Source: Micropterus salmoides (lineage: Eukaryota; Chordata; Actinopteri; Centrarchiformes; Centrarchidae). Taken from it: DNA of 64,000 bases. The translations under genes were made by a program, and so were the position numbers. How positions within the stretch are numbered: position 1 is the stretch's first letter; each line of letters starts with the position of its first letter. Shown piece by piece: positions 37,691 to 49,977 of the stretch. The notes under the pieces are model-generated. The model was not told the DNA's origin. It saw only the letters and a list, made by a program, of their open reading frames with translations, and searched no databases. Location: assembly GCF_014851395.1 (NCBI RefSeq), contig NW_024040817.1, forward strand, positions 24,007,269 to 24,071,268, written 5' to 3'.

Positions 37691-40600
37691 TATGTTTTTT
37701 CCTTGTTTATCATTCTTTCCCTTTAGTTAGGTTCCATACTTTGTAACTTAATCTCTAATAAAATGACAAGATGGATGCTGCTGTGGAGTCCAACAAGGAG
37801 AAAGTATGGGCGAGTGTGTTACCATGGTGAACAGCAGTTGGTACGCACACAAAAACACGACATACAAGTGTAAAACTACACACTTTCATGGTTGTATGCA
37901 TACGTAAACCACTGCACACAAATCTGGCAATGGATCATCCAAGGTAAAATTATAACTCAGTCTGAGCTACAGTAAACTCAAACTTAAATCTCATGAGCCC
38001 CAACATGAAAAAACTTTAACCAATCTCTTTGAAAACACAAAAACAAAAGTTCAGGCATTTATCTCCGCAAGAATGAAACATACTCATATTGCTCTAACTC
38101 CCATTGGAAACTAGAAAAAACAGCCGCTGGACTTAAAAAACTGTTCCGAAGATCATTCACTTACTCTCAGGTGAGTCAACCTAACAGCCAATCAATATAT
38201 ATCCAGTGTTCTGTACTTTCCTCCAACAACTCTTTATCTCTTTCTGTCTCTCTCACACACAAACACACAGACGTGCTCCTTCCACGGGCTGGGAAAAGCT
38301 GACACATAACAGCACTGCAGGGATAATCCATATGCTCACTAAATGTCAGTGTCTAAAGTCCATAGGGTATGGGGTTAAAAGAGAGATGAGAAAGGATGGG
38401 CTACCTAAAGGGATCAAAATTCATTGAGCTCAGCTCTCAGATCTCCTAACAGGGAGAAAAAAAGTTGCATTTACCCAAGGAGCTTTGTGTTGTCATCAAT
38501 GGATGCATGACAAAAAAAAGAAGAACAAATAACCCCCATGGGAAATAGAGTTTGCAAAAGTTATCAGAATGTAAAATTAAGATATAACACTTTCTGTATA
38601 ACTGTGATGCAGCAAGTTTTTCAACACAATGACATTTTTTTTGTATAACCAAGGGCATGAGGCCAATATTGAGAGTGCTTTCAACTATTATACTATTTAC
38701 AGTATCTGAGGTGCTGCGGGAGTTACTTTCTACAGCTCAAGGGAGCACTGCTGCTAGATGAAAATGTATTATGGTGCTTTGAAAAACAATTGAGCGCCAA
38801 AGAAAATTACAAGTCAAATAGCTGTGAGTTCCACTTAGTAGCAAGCGGGCGAATGAGCATCTGGCAATTGGCGAGCGTCAGGCGTTATTTACATTGCCTC
38901 AAAGTGGATGGTGATGGGGAAGAAAATCAATGTGGATGCAAACAATGTAATGGCAGAGTAATGTGTTCCCATGGGCAAGCAACACCGAAAAAGTCCTGTC
39001 AGGGTAATGCCGAGTGGAGGCGGAATGCAGTTGCCGTTTTTTCCAACCCTTCCCACTGCCACATTCAATCCCCATACACATCTCAGCTCCTGAAGTCAGT
39101 TTTCAAGGCTGTCTTCTCCTGCTGCCTCTTCAGAATGCTAACTCTGCAGAGCCGCCAATCAAAGCTTTGGATGGTACGGTAAACAAGAATGTAAGTGAGC
39201 AAGATTAGATTCACATATGCAAAGGGGTGATGTTCTTGATGGTGATTGATGGTGTTTATTCTGGTTCATTCTCTACCTCTCAAAACACTCACACACAAAC
39301 ACATTTACCCACAACAAGAGAACAGAGAGCACGCAAACTTGACCTGCTTTCATTTGGTCTGTTGAGGATCAATTAAGGAAGCATGGTTTTGACCCTGATC
39401 CCTGGCCTCTCTTCTCCTATAGGACCACTCAACATGTCTGTCAGGTATCAATCAATACTGCCCCTAGAACTCCCCACAGATTGAATAAAGTAGCCAGTGG
39501 GATGGTGGGATGCCAACACTGTACACATAGCTGTGAAATAATAATAGCACTCTAAAACTTCCATTCTTGCCATTTGGTCAGGCCATAAGGATATATCCGT
39601 TCTTCAGATAAGAGATATGACCCTTAAAAGTAATGAATAAAGGTTTGAAGTGAGAAGTAATGCATACTTCATTGTACGATCAGCTTCATGAGACAATACT
39701 TTGGTCCTGAATTGGACTGTAAACCCTTCTTCACAGTTAATAGCAAACCTGACAAAGAGAAACAGCACTTAAAACTCAACCATAACTTATCCCTGTACGA
39801 ACCAGTGTGTTTAAATCACATACCAAGTCCAATTATATGGTGAGAGAAAAAGAGAGATCACAATCACCAAGGCCTACTGAGTACAAGACTCACTGAGCCA
39901 TTCACAGGGAGGATGTGTGCTTTAAGGCAGCACCACCATATCACTCCACCTGACCACCAGCTGAGGAGTCGCAGTCCCTCTACCCATATATCTAGTTCCT
40001 CACTTCCACATCTATCATCTCCATCCAAAGGTCCTGCCCTCCTCACCACTACTCTCCTCTGGTGTCTGCTAATTCTTAGTGTTTAACCCTGTCACCCCCT
40101 TTCTGTTCTTACTCCTAACTCTAATAGTATAGATACACAACTACTTGGACACCTCACAGACACATTTATTGTGGTTAAAATAAGCTAGTCAGGTTTTTTT
40201 GTTTTGGAGAAAACACCCACCACTTTTGATGTCAACACTATGTGGGTAAAACCCAAGCCAGCATGAGAAGAAAAAAAATTAAACAATAGAGACAAGCCAG
40301 CATGTCTGCACAGTGTCCTCTGTCCCCTGTGCTGCCTTTTCCTCGCAATGTGCATGATCAACTGTGACTTGCACTCTACATCTCTTGCCAATAGCCCTTC
40401 TCTCCCTTTTCTAGTCACTTTCTTCCCACTGTTTTCCCTTGCTCTTTAAGACTTTAAGAAGTGCAGCCACGCCACAGGTGCACTACCATAGGCGCCCCCC
40501 GGCAACAATCGCCACAAAGATGACAGACTCGGTGGAGATTTGGGCGCCCCACATGACAACAGAGAGCAAATCAAAGTCTGGGACAAGAAGCTGATGACAT

Positions 40601-41784
40601 CATAAAATGTGCAAAAGAAGCACAGTCAGGCTGCTGTCTGTGGGAGTCGGGGAAGCGATCAACTCTCAGTTGGCCAAGCAGAGATTCAAAGAGACTTTAA
40701 TATCAGGCTACAAGGCACAATTCTCAGTTTTAAGACCGCTCAGAGTCAATCAAGTTCTTCTTGGGAAGTGTTTTTGCTTAAATACTGAGTGAATGACTGA
40801 AACTGACACAAGTTTCCAGGGGCCATCTCACTCTAAGATGGCTTTTTATATATTCTTTCTGAACCTGTTTCCTCTATCAAGAGTCATCTATTCCTCTGTC
40901 TTTCTCTGTGTGTGTCTTCGTTTCAAGTAGTGAACAGCTCAGCCAGTACTACCCCTTGTCCCTTCCTGCCAACTGACAGTCTCCTCTGTCTTCTCTTGTT
41001 TATCTGAACTGCTTGTCTCTTACATGATCCTGAAACCAGCATTTTTATATTTTATTTCAGACAACAAAAGTGCAGTAGCTTTTTCTGCTGTATAACTGGT
41101 GCATCCATCCACCTGTATTCAGCACATACATACATATATCATGCTAATATTAGCCTTATGTGGTAACTGAGGAAGGGAGAAAGTGGCAGAGTGAGTGTGA
41201 AAGAGTGCATCTGTTTGTACAAGTTCTAAGAGTGCCAGGACAAATATGAAAGTCTGGCTGAAAGTGTGAATACTTATGTGCATGTGTCAATCTGTGCCCA
41301 TATGGGCTATACTGCATGTGTGTGTGTGTTGGTGCATGAGTGTGGGTTAAACAACACTATACGGCTGGCGGTGGTAATCGAGCTCACTAATTACTTCCTG
41401 AGCTGAGAGAGTTGTCAGAGAGAGGAGGAGCTGCCACAGATGGTGAGAGACCCACACTGACACCAGGATATCCTACCTCTTCATCATTAGAGCTAAGCAT
41501 GTGTGTTTGTGTGAGACTGAGTAATTGAGAGAATGAGTGAGAGTATGTCACCAAGATTGAGTGTTCAAATTACACTTTAAAACCACAGACCACATGATAC
41601 ACCCCTAAGGGGGAAAAGCTATGAACTGCATATCAACAACATACTTTTGAAAAGATCTAATAAATCACTCTATTATTTTCATGTCAAAGTATACCAGTAG
41701 CACTTGATATTTGATAACTGATGTTTGATGACTCCTGTTCCTCTGTTATTCCCCATTGACATCTCAGATTGCTATGGTCTAGAC

Positions 41785-42082
41785 CAGTGGTTCTTTAACT
41801 GGGAGATGGGCCCCCTGGGGGGTGGATAGTGCCACTGTAGGGGAGGCATGGATGTTGAGCAGACCTAAGGTTGCAGGAATGTGATTCATGTGGTGACAAA
41901 AACGAAAAAAGGGGTTTGATGGAAGCAAGGCTATTTTGCTAACTTGAATCCTTTGTTTTATTTCAAACGCCCGTGTTGTTAATGATTGTTAAAATTGAAA
42001 TTCAATTTTGCTGGAGTCAGGGGGTTTGAACTTTCTTTTACTTATAAAGGGGGGCATGACAGAAAAAGTTTGAGAACCACAG
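41785..42082. mobile_element. Charlie-like hAT miniature element with perfect TSD
   Basis: The ends are CAGTGGTTCTTTAACTGGGA and, in reverse complement, CTGTGGTTCTCAAACT. The CAGTGGTTCTCAA-type terminus is typical of Charlie/Ac-group hAT elements in vertebrates. The 8-bp duplication GTCTAGAC is perfect (41777-41784 and 42083-42090). The element is 298 bp and non-coding. It sits about 190 bp past the splice donor of the CUB exon. Confidence 0.9.
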
Positions 42083-42274
42083 GTCTAGACATAGTCCCCC
42101 TAAGTACCACTGGACCTACCCAACAACCATCCACTTCCAACAATACTTCAACCAGCTCATTCCTTCATCTGCAAAAGTGCCTGTGGGCAGGTGGAGCATC
42201 AGTGGACTCCCCTGCCCTTCCTGTCCCCAGCTCAGCTCGTTCTCCAGACAAAATGCTGCAGGCTGACTACTCAC

Positions 42275-42482
42275 CACTGTGAAGAGCCCTCAGTGCCGCT
42301 GACCTCTAGCAGGTCGTAGTCATCCTCCAGCTGGAAGTCAGAGAAGACCAGAGCAATGGTGTCTCCTGGCTCAGCCAGCACAGTCCAGGTGCAGTCAGCA
42401 TTGTTGTTATACTCAGCTGGGTAATTGGGAGTGGTGATCACCCCACTCTGGCCCCGCAGTGTCCCCCCACACCCATCATCCG
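42275..42482 (-). CDS. csmd2: csmd2-like exon: first two-thirds of a CUB domain
   Basis: This 208-bp exon reads ADDGCGGTLRG, then the TPNYPAEYNNNADCTW segment, then DTIALVFSDFQLEDDYDLLE, and ends SGTEGSSQ plus two bases of a Trp codon. This is the N-terminal part of a CUB domain. The first cysteine is in CGGT, the second in ADCTW, the SPxYPxxY-like strand is present, and FxLExxYDxLEV carries the acidic residues typical of CUB domains. The acceptor is CTCTCTGCAG, with the exon starting at 42482. The donor is CAGTG|GTGAGT, with the exon ending at 42275. It enters in phase 1 and leaves in phase 2, matching both neighbours. The Trp codon is completed by G of the next exon (QW-FTGP). From memory, ADDxCGGTLRGQSG and LEVxGTEGSSxWFTG follow human CSMD2 more closely than CSMD1 (which has LEISGTEAPS). 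By domain order (sushi 1, then this) it is the second CUB domain of the protein. Confidence 0.92.
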
Positions 42483-43240
42483 CTGCAGAGAGCACATGGG
42501 AGACAAAGTTGCGAAAGCTTAGTAAAAGGGGGAAATATAAACAAAGATCATCACAGACTTGAGGTGCAAGATAACTGAAGATGAACAGAAATGGAAACAG
42601 TAGGCGAGGCTTTTTAGTAAAAGGTTAATAAACACAAACTGCAGCCTAACTACAGCTAAAGGTCAGGTTTGACACATAAGCAGACATACTACAATTCTAA
42701 CTGATCATTGTTAACTTATTCAGGATCAGTGTCATAGTGGCCCAAATAAAAGACAGCACTGATGATACGAGCGCTCCTTACAGAGGAGCACTCACATACT
42801 GTCCTGTCAAGCTCTTGGAAGCCATCACTTTTAGGACTGGAGAAAGTTTTACACTCACAGTTAACATTTTTAAGACTTTCATTTATGGTCACCATCTTCT
42901 AAAATGTCACTCTTACAATTGTCCTTGGCTGCTGTCTGATCCATTTCTGCGGCTAATATAGACCAATACAGGAATTGACTAAATATATAAAATGGCAAAA
43001 AATGGCAAACTAATTGGAATACAGATTAAGCTCAATATTGATCAAGCTCCTAAAACACCTTGAGAACATATCGCAATGACAGAGATGCTGATGACTGATA
43101 ATACTGATACATAATGATTCAGCAACAAAAGTCCTCCAAACTATGTAACATAGGCTTAACTTAGTGCCAACTTTGATGGGGAAGTTTTGTCAGTAAACTT
43201 GTGTGCGCATATATATATATATACACATATATATACATAC

Positions 43241-43287
<47 letters not shown>

Positions 43288-46200
43288 TATACACACACTT
43301 ATCTAGTCTGCCCGCAAATTATCTTTTTGCCATGAGCAATATTGCGGATTTTCAAATTCAGGAGAATGAAAATGTGCAATGACTTACAGCATATTGTTCC
43401 TTTGTCTGCAATTTTTGCCATAGGCCAGAGAGACACCAGTCATAGGATTTCAAAATGCCCTACAGTGCTTTTATAGTCAGCAGGGAGCACGGTAGATTGT
43501 GTGATGCAACCAAATGCAATGTAGGGGAGAGTGATTAAATTCTGATTAATTCAGATTTGTGTTAATCAAAGAATATCTTCCCTCCTCAAGACTGCTTTAA
43601 GGAGACCATTAAATAATAAAGCATGCATTTAATGTGGTGCCAGGATAATTCCCCTGCCCAGCTTTGGATATGTTCATTACAGCTTTGAAAAATCATTTAG
43701 CATGTGATATCTGCACTGCAATTCATGTGCAAAATTCGGGGCAATAGACATTAAAATATTGTATGTGTACAGTATGTACTGCTGAACAGAAGGGACACAT
43801 CAAAAGATGTTTTGAATGACACTTGCACACTATTATTGTTCGTGAAATTATGTGTGTGTCTATGCGGGTGCATGTGTGCCTCTGGGTCGTGGTGGTGTGG
43901 GATTCGTTAGCAGGCTGGCTGTGTGTGGTGTGGATCAAGAGGGGAGGAGGAGCTCAGAGGCGCCGGGCCCTGTCCATCATCCATCCTACCCGTCACGACG
44001 GCAACCCCCCTGAGGGAGGGCAAAGGAGTGTACGGACGAGAGGAAACTTGTGAGGTGTGAACTTGAATAGGAGAGGAACCACAACCGAAGTGCAAGAAGA
44101 AGGGGATGAAGAGGATGGCAGGTGACAAGCAGGGATGGGTGAGAGAAAAGTGCAGAGGGAGGGTGGACAATGAGGAAAGAGAGAGATGCTGAGAGGGTGA
44201 CAGGTGATTGTTGCAGTGGGAGTGACAGGAAGTAGACAGCAGACAGAAGAAAGGATGAGGAGGTGTATTGATATTCCACACAAGACTGTTTCTTCACACT
44301 TGAAGGGAAGTCTCTGACTCCAAACTCCCCCTTTCACCTTGACTCCCTCCATTTTGTGGCTGCCACTGGCAGATGCAAGTTCTCTACGACAATGGAAAAT
44401 TGAAAATGGTTATACCATGGACTGAAGGAAACCGGAAAACCGAACATCTCAATATGTGAAGTGTGGAAAAACTTGTTAATTTTTTTCCCCCACTCAGTCA
44501 ATTGTAGATGTCAGGATGCTTCCCACGGCTCAACAGCACATATTTTCAGGCTGTCACTTGGTATGTCATGGTTTTCTATAACATGTATGGTACTTCTTCT
44601 GGTTCTGAGTGTCGCGATAACTAAGATATTGGGCAGCATGGGCAAGGCATGAAATATGAAAACATTCACATTAGATGTGTATTAAAATGCATGTTTCTAT
44701 ACACCAAACATGCACACAGAAAAACTAGCTTTGAAAACTAAATGTGCCACAATACCACTAAAAATCAGAGAGCTTTTGTAATAGGTCGAATAAAGCATGC
44801 GCTCACACCAAAGATAAACAGCTTTGTGATGTTGTAGAAATGAGAAGTGACATTCAGAATTTGTCAGTAGTAAGCCTTTTTCTGGAGAGATATGCTGCAG
44901 CAAAAAAGGAGAAGAAAGAGTGGAGAAAAGAGTGATGGTGTAGAGTGTGAGCAGATTGGGGTCAGGAGAGTGTGTCTAAAACTAAATAACATAGTGATGT
45001 TAAATCAAGCATACTAATGACATGTATTAAGATTATAGCTAAGAGAAGAAATTGATGAGCACAAGACAGGAAATGTAAAACATTATCTGTGCCATCAATG
45101 GCTGGCTATCATCTATGGCCCCACAGTGCTGGCACGTTTGCCCTCTCCTGAGTCCAGAATAGTGACAGTGCCAAAAAGTTCTCCCCCGCTCACAAAGTAC
45201 AGCCTGAGTACTGCTCTTACACATATGGGCAGGTTCTATAATTGGAGTGATATTAACAATACACTCATGCATTATGAAGGAGCACTCAGGTGTACAAGTT
45301 GACTTTTATGTGGCACTGAGAGACCTCAATTAATCACAAGGGAAATTGCCAGTTTCTAAAACATGTTGGTGTGTAATTTCTGGCATAATCACATACTTTA
45401 GTGATTGCGCAATCTTTTCTTTTTCAGGAAGTTAGTCTGGGTGGACATGGAGATGAATGAAAGAGCTGAGATTGGGTCTGAACAGAAAATTGTTAGGGAA
45501 TTAAGGAGAAAGGATAGAGGGAGGGGAGATGACAGTTGTTTCTTAAATAAATACATAAGAACAGATTATGAAATGAACAAATAATTTTGCGTTTAGATGT
45601 GGAGTACAGGCATGTACATGCATGTGATTGGGTGGGTGAGGACTGTGCTGGCGCGTGGTGCCCAGCCATGTGTGCTCCTATGTGGGCTTCCTGACTCCCG
45701 GCCTGGTTGCAGATGGCAGTGTCTCAGCGCTCTGCTCAGCAGGCACACTGACACAAACCGTTGGCCACATGGACACACGGCAAATGGACATACATGCAAA
45801 CTCTAATGTTTATGACATGGGTATGCATCAGTTATCAGTTCTGTAAAAAATCACTTTTATAAGCAAAATCTTGCTAAATGATGTACAATTGCATCACATT
45901 TGCCTACAGTGAACTATTTTCAAGAACTATGTCATGTTGGGTCAGACAACACACACTGGCAGGTGTAGCTGCCGCAGGGGTGCTTGCTAACTGTGAGGGA
46001 AGGACAACTGGCACAAGCACCTGACTGGGAGCTAACACATGAGGTCCTGTCATGGTAAATAAGATATCAGTATACCAACAGAAAACCTTGTCAGGTCATG
46101 TGGAGGCATGTGTAAATGTACTGTATGTGAGCCTGTGTGGGCTGCAGGATGGCTTTTATAAACTGGTGAATTATATAAGCAAGGTTGATTGCTCTTCGTT

Positions 46201-46679
46201 TCAAAAACAAGATCGATGTCATCATCTACAGTACAACAATATGATTTTTAAAGCCAGTAAATTTATAAAATATCATGTTGACTTTCATGTTTCAGTTACG
46301 CATGAGTCCCATTTGAAGGAAGGACTTCGTACTGTATGTGCATGTTCTTTAGAACAATCGGTCCACTCATTCTTTGTCATTTGGTATTACCTAGACTCGT
46401 CATTTATCCTCTTTTACAGTTGATGCTAAAATAGCCTCCCTATGATTTCACCAAATGTTTTATTTTGATTTATCTATTTTAAGTAATTTAATTTTAGCAA
46501 ATATTTATCAAATTTAATTTAATTATCTGTGGCATATCTCTGAGCTGGCTGTCAGCACTTGTGATCAAGCAACTTAAATTAGATGTGATTAAAATGTTTG
46601 CTTGGTGGACAAAAAGACTTCAAGACTTAACCCGAAGACCTGTTATGATAGACAGTTTTCCAATGTTCCCCCTACATAC
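42483..46679 (-). other. csmd2: csmd2-like 4.2-kb intron between sushi and CUB exons
   Basis: The intron runs from the GTATGT donor at 46679 down to the CTGCAG acceptor at 42483. Apart from the TA/CA microsatellite at 43208-43300 I recognise nothing in it. A somewhat GC-richer patch near 43920-44060 has open frames in several registers, but no domain or splice structure supports a gene. Confidence 0.85.
43208..43300. repeat. compound TA / CA microsatellite
   Basis: TA runs interrupted by CACA and CATA are followed by a (CA)n block (about 43255-43283) and more CATA/CA units. Confidence 0.93.
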
Positions 46680-46874
46680 CTCTGCAGTAAGGGAGGGGGA
46701 AATCCCAGGCAGCAGTCCCTGCTGAAGTGGCAAGGCAGGACAGGGTAGTGTGACCCTCCAGCACATAGCCCGGGCTGCAGCTGTAGCGGATTTTGTCCCC
46801 AATGTTAAACGTAGACCCCTGCTGGTGGCCATTGAGTAGCTGTCCAGGATTACCACACGTGTAGCTGGGTAGAG
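46680..46874 (-). CDS. csmd2: csmd2-like exon: sushi (CCP) domain 1
   Basis: This 195-bp internal exon codes for 64 whole codons, from LPSYTCGNPG to DFPLPYCR. The four sushi cysteines are visible (TCGNPG, RYSC, TLSC, PYC), with the usual GY before Cys3 and W before Cys4. The acceptor on the minus strand is a pyrimidine tract ending CTCCAG, with the exon starting at 46874. The donor is CAGAG|GTATGT, with the exon ending at 46680. Both ends are phase 1, and the trailing G joins CG of the next exon to make Ala, giving CR-ADDG. Known family: CSMD proteins are very large type I membrane proteins of alternating CUB and sushi domains, expressed mainly in brain and linked to complement control and synapse biology. 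From memory, human CSMD2 shares the QQG-TFN and WDFPLPxCRADD pattern, while CSMD1 has LHGTRFN. CSMD family is near certain; the paralogue is likely. An open frame at 46620-47000 on the same strand is a shifted reading of this exon. Confidence 0.9.
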
Positions 46875-48815
46875 CTGGAGAGAGAGGGGGAGATAATGGA
46901 CAGTTAATAAGGCAGTTTGTGATAAAGTCTGTGGCACTGTGTCAGTGCTGACAAGAGCCAGAAAGTAAGGGAAAAGTACAAGAAGAATCTGACGACACAT
47001 ACATAGCCATCTGCTAATGACAACATATCTGACCCGAGCAGTGACTTACTTCAAAAACACACTGATAAAATATTTTCCTGGCTATGCACAGACAGATCAG
47101 GGTAGTAGCAGAAGTGCTGATACAGTGCCTCAAACCAGAAGAGGTTATGGAAACCCACACAGTCAGTAAAAGTACCATGATATATAATATGACCCTATAT
47201 ACAGTGAAATACATTTACATTTTCCTTTTTTTCCCTCTCTAAAGTGCTTCAGATTACCATCGTAGTCACTCAGACACTCATGAATGCAATGTTGACCATG
47301 TATTTGCATGCAAATTATGTGAGCCCAGTATTGACAGTACCTTGTTTAATTGTGTGTTAAGCAAATCAAGTTCAAAGGAAGTTCAGCCAATCACTTGCTC
47401 CTGAACCTCTTGATTCAGTGTTGCAGTAAAGACACGTCATTGTAGTTTCAGTTCCCCCCTTGATGACATACAGTAGAATGGCTAAGCCTAAAGTACATCA
47501 GCTATTATACTAGGTGTGTAGTGGTTAGATGGTTTTGATCGTGCTGCATCTCAAACAACAAATCTTCAGAGTATTAATAAAAATGCCACGACCAAATATG
47601 CATTACACACGCATGTACTATCACAGCTTACAGACCTACTCCCACACTCCCACGCAGTGAGGGAGCTGGTCAGAGCATGTGCTGGACTTTGGATGAAACT
47701 CAGCCTCTCCATGGGGACTGGGCTGACCTCCGGAGAAGACAGAATGGCTCCTATACAGCAACACAGCTCACTGGCACCTCAACATCACACTCAGTGCACA
47801 CTTGCCTCCCTATTGGATGTCTCCAGCTTCATAATGTATTACAAAATATAATAACATTAATAAAGCAATCAGCTTATTTTGGTTTATCTTAACAAGAAAT
47901 CCAGCCTCATTTTCAGTTTGCACAATGTGTTTCATTTGTTTTAGGATAAATACGGTTAAGTAGGACTTGGCGCAACACTAAATGACATGTTAAGATGCTC
48001 GGAATTGTCTTCTTGTGAATATATAAAGCAATAGTGTTTTTTAAAAATCTTTTTAATTTCATATTTGTCACAAAAAAATGCTTTCATGTAGACTTAATTA
48101 AAGAGTAAAAAAACAAAACAGTTTTTTTTTTTTAAAGTTTGTTTTCCTCTCTTCCCCTTTTTAGATCAGTAAGCCAAAACTTCCTTACAGCAAGGTCTAA
48201 CAAGGACAGATCAATCATTTCACCCACGGTGCATTCCACAAAGCTTGAGCTGTGGAATTAACTGGCTAGTAAATAAAAAGACTGCAAACCGTTTGTGCCC
48301 AGTCCACCCATCGGACAACAAACACAACCTCTAATTTCTTGATTTCGGATGTGTGTGCTTGTGTGTACCCCTGACAAAGGTTACCTTAGCTGTGAAGCTG
48401 AGACAGCGTAAGCCCTTAGTAACGCCGTCTCTGAATATTTGTGCTCATATTTGGCAGTTTATGTCCATAGTTGGGGTGGTGAGGGCTTTGCAGATGACAG
48501 ATGTCCAAAACAAAAAGCAATGTGCTGCTGTCTCACCAAAACACAATGTCAGTTCACATATTTAGAAAAGGCTTTTTTGACTAATAGGATACAAATTGAT
48601 ATAAATATCAAATGTAAGAAAACATTTCTATCATCCAGTATGTAAACATGAAATCTGCATTTTGCATTTATTTATGTCCTCCTTTAAATTTTTGATTAAA
48701 AAGTCAGAAATGTCCTAATTGCCAAACCCAGTCCAATTCTAGCTTGTTTGCCATGGATTTCCAACCTAAAAATATACATGCACAATGTAGCTTCAATCTA
48801 GAAATTCAGTGTCAG

Positions 48816-49171
48816 TAGGGCTGAAATATTATAGAAATAGCAATATGACTAAATGCAATATCCAAATCGCAGGAGCTGCAAGTTTTGGATTATGGTAAAA
48901 TGTGTCACAACATCCCATTATAAATGAAACATTGTGGTGCTACAGAAATGCCCCGGCCTATAAGTCATTTTCTCCAGACGTAAGGGAACATGCTTGTTTG
49001 GTACAGACCCAGTAAAAATTATCTTTTTTTTTTTTTTTTAAGTGAGAAACGCAGTTCCCACTGAAATCGTTATGCAATAAACTATTCAATCGTAACCCAA
49101 GCGCAATCTCTGTCAAAATAAACGCAACATGAGATATACACACACACACACACACACACACCATATTGTTT
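48816..49171. mobile_element. hAT-like element with eroded right end
   Basis: It begins with the TAGGGCTGAAAT terminus. The flanking octamers are AGTGTCAG (48808-48815) and AGTATCAG (49172-49179), 7 of 8 identical. The right end reads CATATTGTTT and then the octamer, so the expected CAGCCCTA terminus is lost. The left interior has AATCGCAGG and the right interior has GAAATCG, as in related fish elements. A T-run (49024-49039) and a CA microsatellite (49139-49161) lie inside. Confidence 0.6.
49139..49161. repeat. CA microsatellite
   Basis: A short (CA)n run inside the eroded hAT-like element. Confidence 0.93.
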
Positions 49172-49777
49172 AGTATCAGCATTGTTGCCCAACAGCTAAA
49201 ACATATCAGGCAAATCCACAACATTTCTCTACTTCTCTAAAGAGGCTCTTAAATGGTAAAATCTGCAATGATTCCCTTAGGGCAGAAGACTGCAGCTGCA
49301 TGTTGCACTTCAAGCTACATCCCAATCAGTAATTTCACAGCAAGTGTTTTCCATCATCTGTTAAAGGCAGCACCTGCTCAGACGTCAAGGATTCTTCCCT
49401 AAATGGACCACCATTAAAGTACCTGGTTAGTGCCGGTACTCTTCTTCTGGCTTCATCCTGTACTCTGATGAGGGTCTTTTAGGCTCCACTGTGCCATAGC
49501 CTTTATTTTGACCAGCCATGGCCATGTTATTACAGCTTCCCCTTCATCACTACCAGATTAGCATATACACAAGGACTCGGTCTGATTAGCACAATAGTCA
49601 CTGGGACTGAGGCTTCAGTGCTGCAGCATGGCTACAGGGGGCCCTGGTAGCATGCAGGTTAACTGTTTCACCCCTGTGGTTGTGAACGTGTAAGGTCAAC
49701 ATCTTGTGTCACAAAAAGCTAGTATAAAATGGAAGGAAAGAAGTGTGGGGCGGGGTACAGAAACAGACAACTTCCTC

Positions 49778-49977
49778 ACAGCACACATTTTGACTTGTCA
49801 AACACAGGTGTAACTAACAACATTAACACTGGCTGTTTGGTGTGCCAGTGCCCTGATACTGTACGTGCTGGCTTACTGGCACGGATTACTGGCACGCCTA
49901 AATGGAAAGGAGCCATCATTAATGTTAGCCATTACACCTGTGTTTTTCCTGCTATGACCAGTCAAAATGTGTGCTGT
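49778..49977. mobile_element. 200-bp palindromic (foldback/MITE-like) element
   Basis: The sequence ACAGCACACATTTTGACT at 49778-49795 returns as its reverse complement at 49960-49977. Further inside, AAACACAGGTGTAA and AACATTAA (about 49800-49830) are mirrored by TTAATGTTAGCC-TTACACCTGTGTTT (about 49918-49945). Nearly the whole 200 bp can fold into one hairpin with small bulges. There is no coding region. A target duplication is not clear. Confidence 0.7.

Larger units (their letters stand above)
4537..42274 (-). other. csmd2: csmd2-like 37.7-kb intron splitting the CUB domain
   Basis: The intron is bounded by GTGAGT (42274 downward) and ACAG (ending 4537), and it interrupts one Trp codon. 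It contains the 10.8-14.2 kb mobile element, hAT-like elements at 23862, 28621, 28992 and 41785, LINE fragments at 25543 and 37321, a SINE fragment at 34415, and many microsatellites. Apart from the listed items, I see nothing identifiable in 4537-10824, 14243-23853, 24179-25532, 25626-28612, 30000-34414, 34500-37320 and 37691-41776. These stretches are AT-rich, with stops in all frames every few tens of codons. Confidence 0.85.

Noticed and set aside
43823..44352. GC-richer patch with several overlapping frames, considered as a promoter or exon
   Set aside because: No CpG cluster strong enough by eye, no splice structure, and low-complexity Ser/Pro/Leu translations.
46620..47000. 126-codon open frame on the minus strand over the sushi exon
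   Set aside because: It is a shifted reading across the exon and its intron flanks. The true frame, with four sushi cysteines and proper splice phases, is different.
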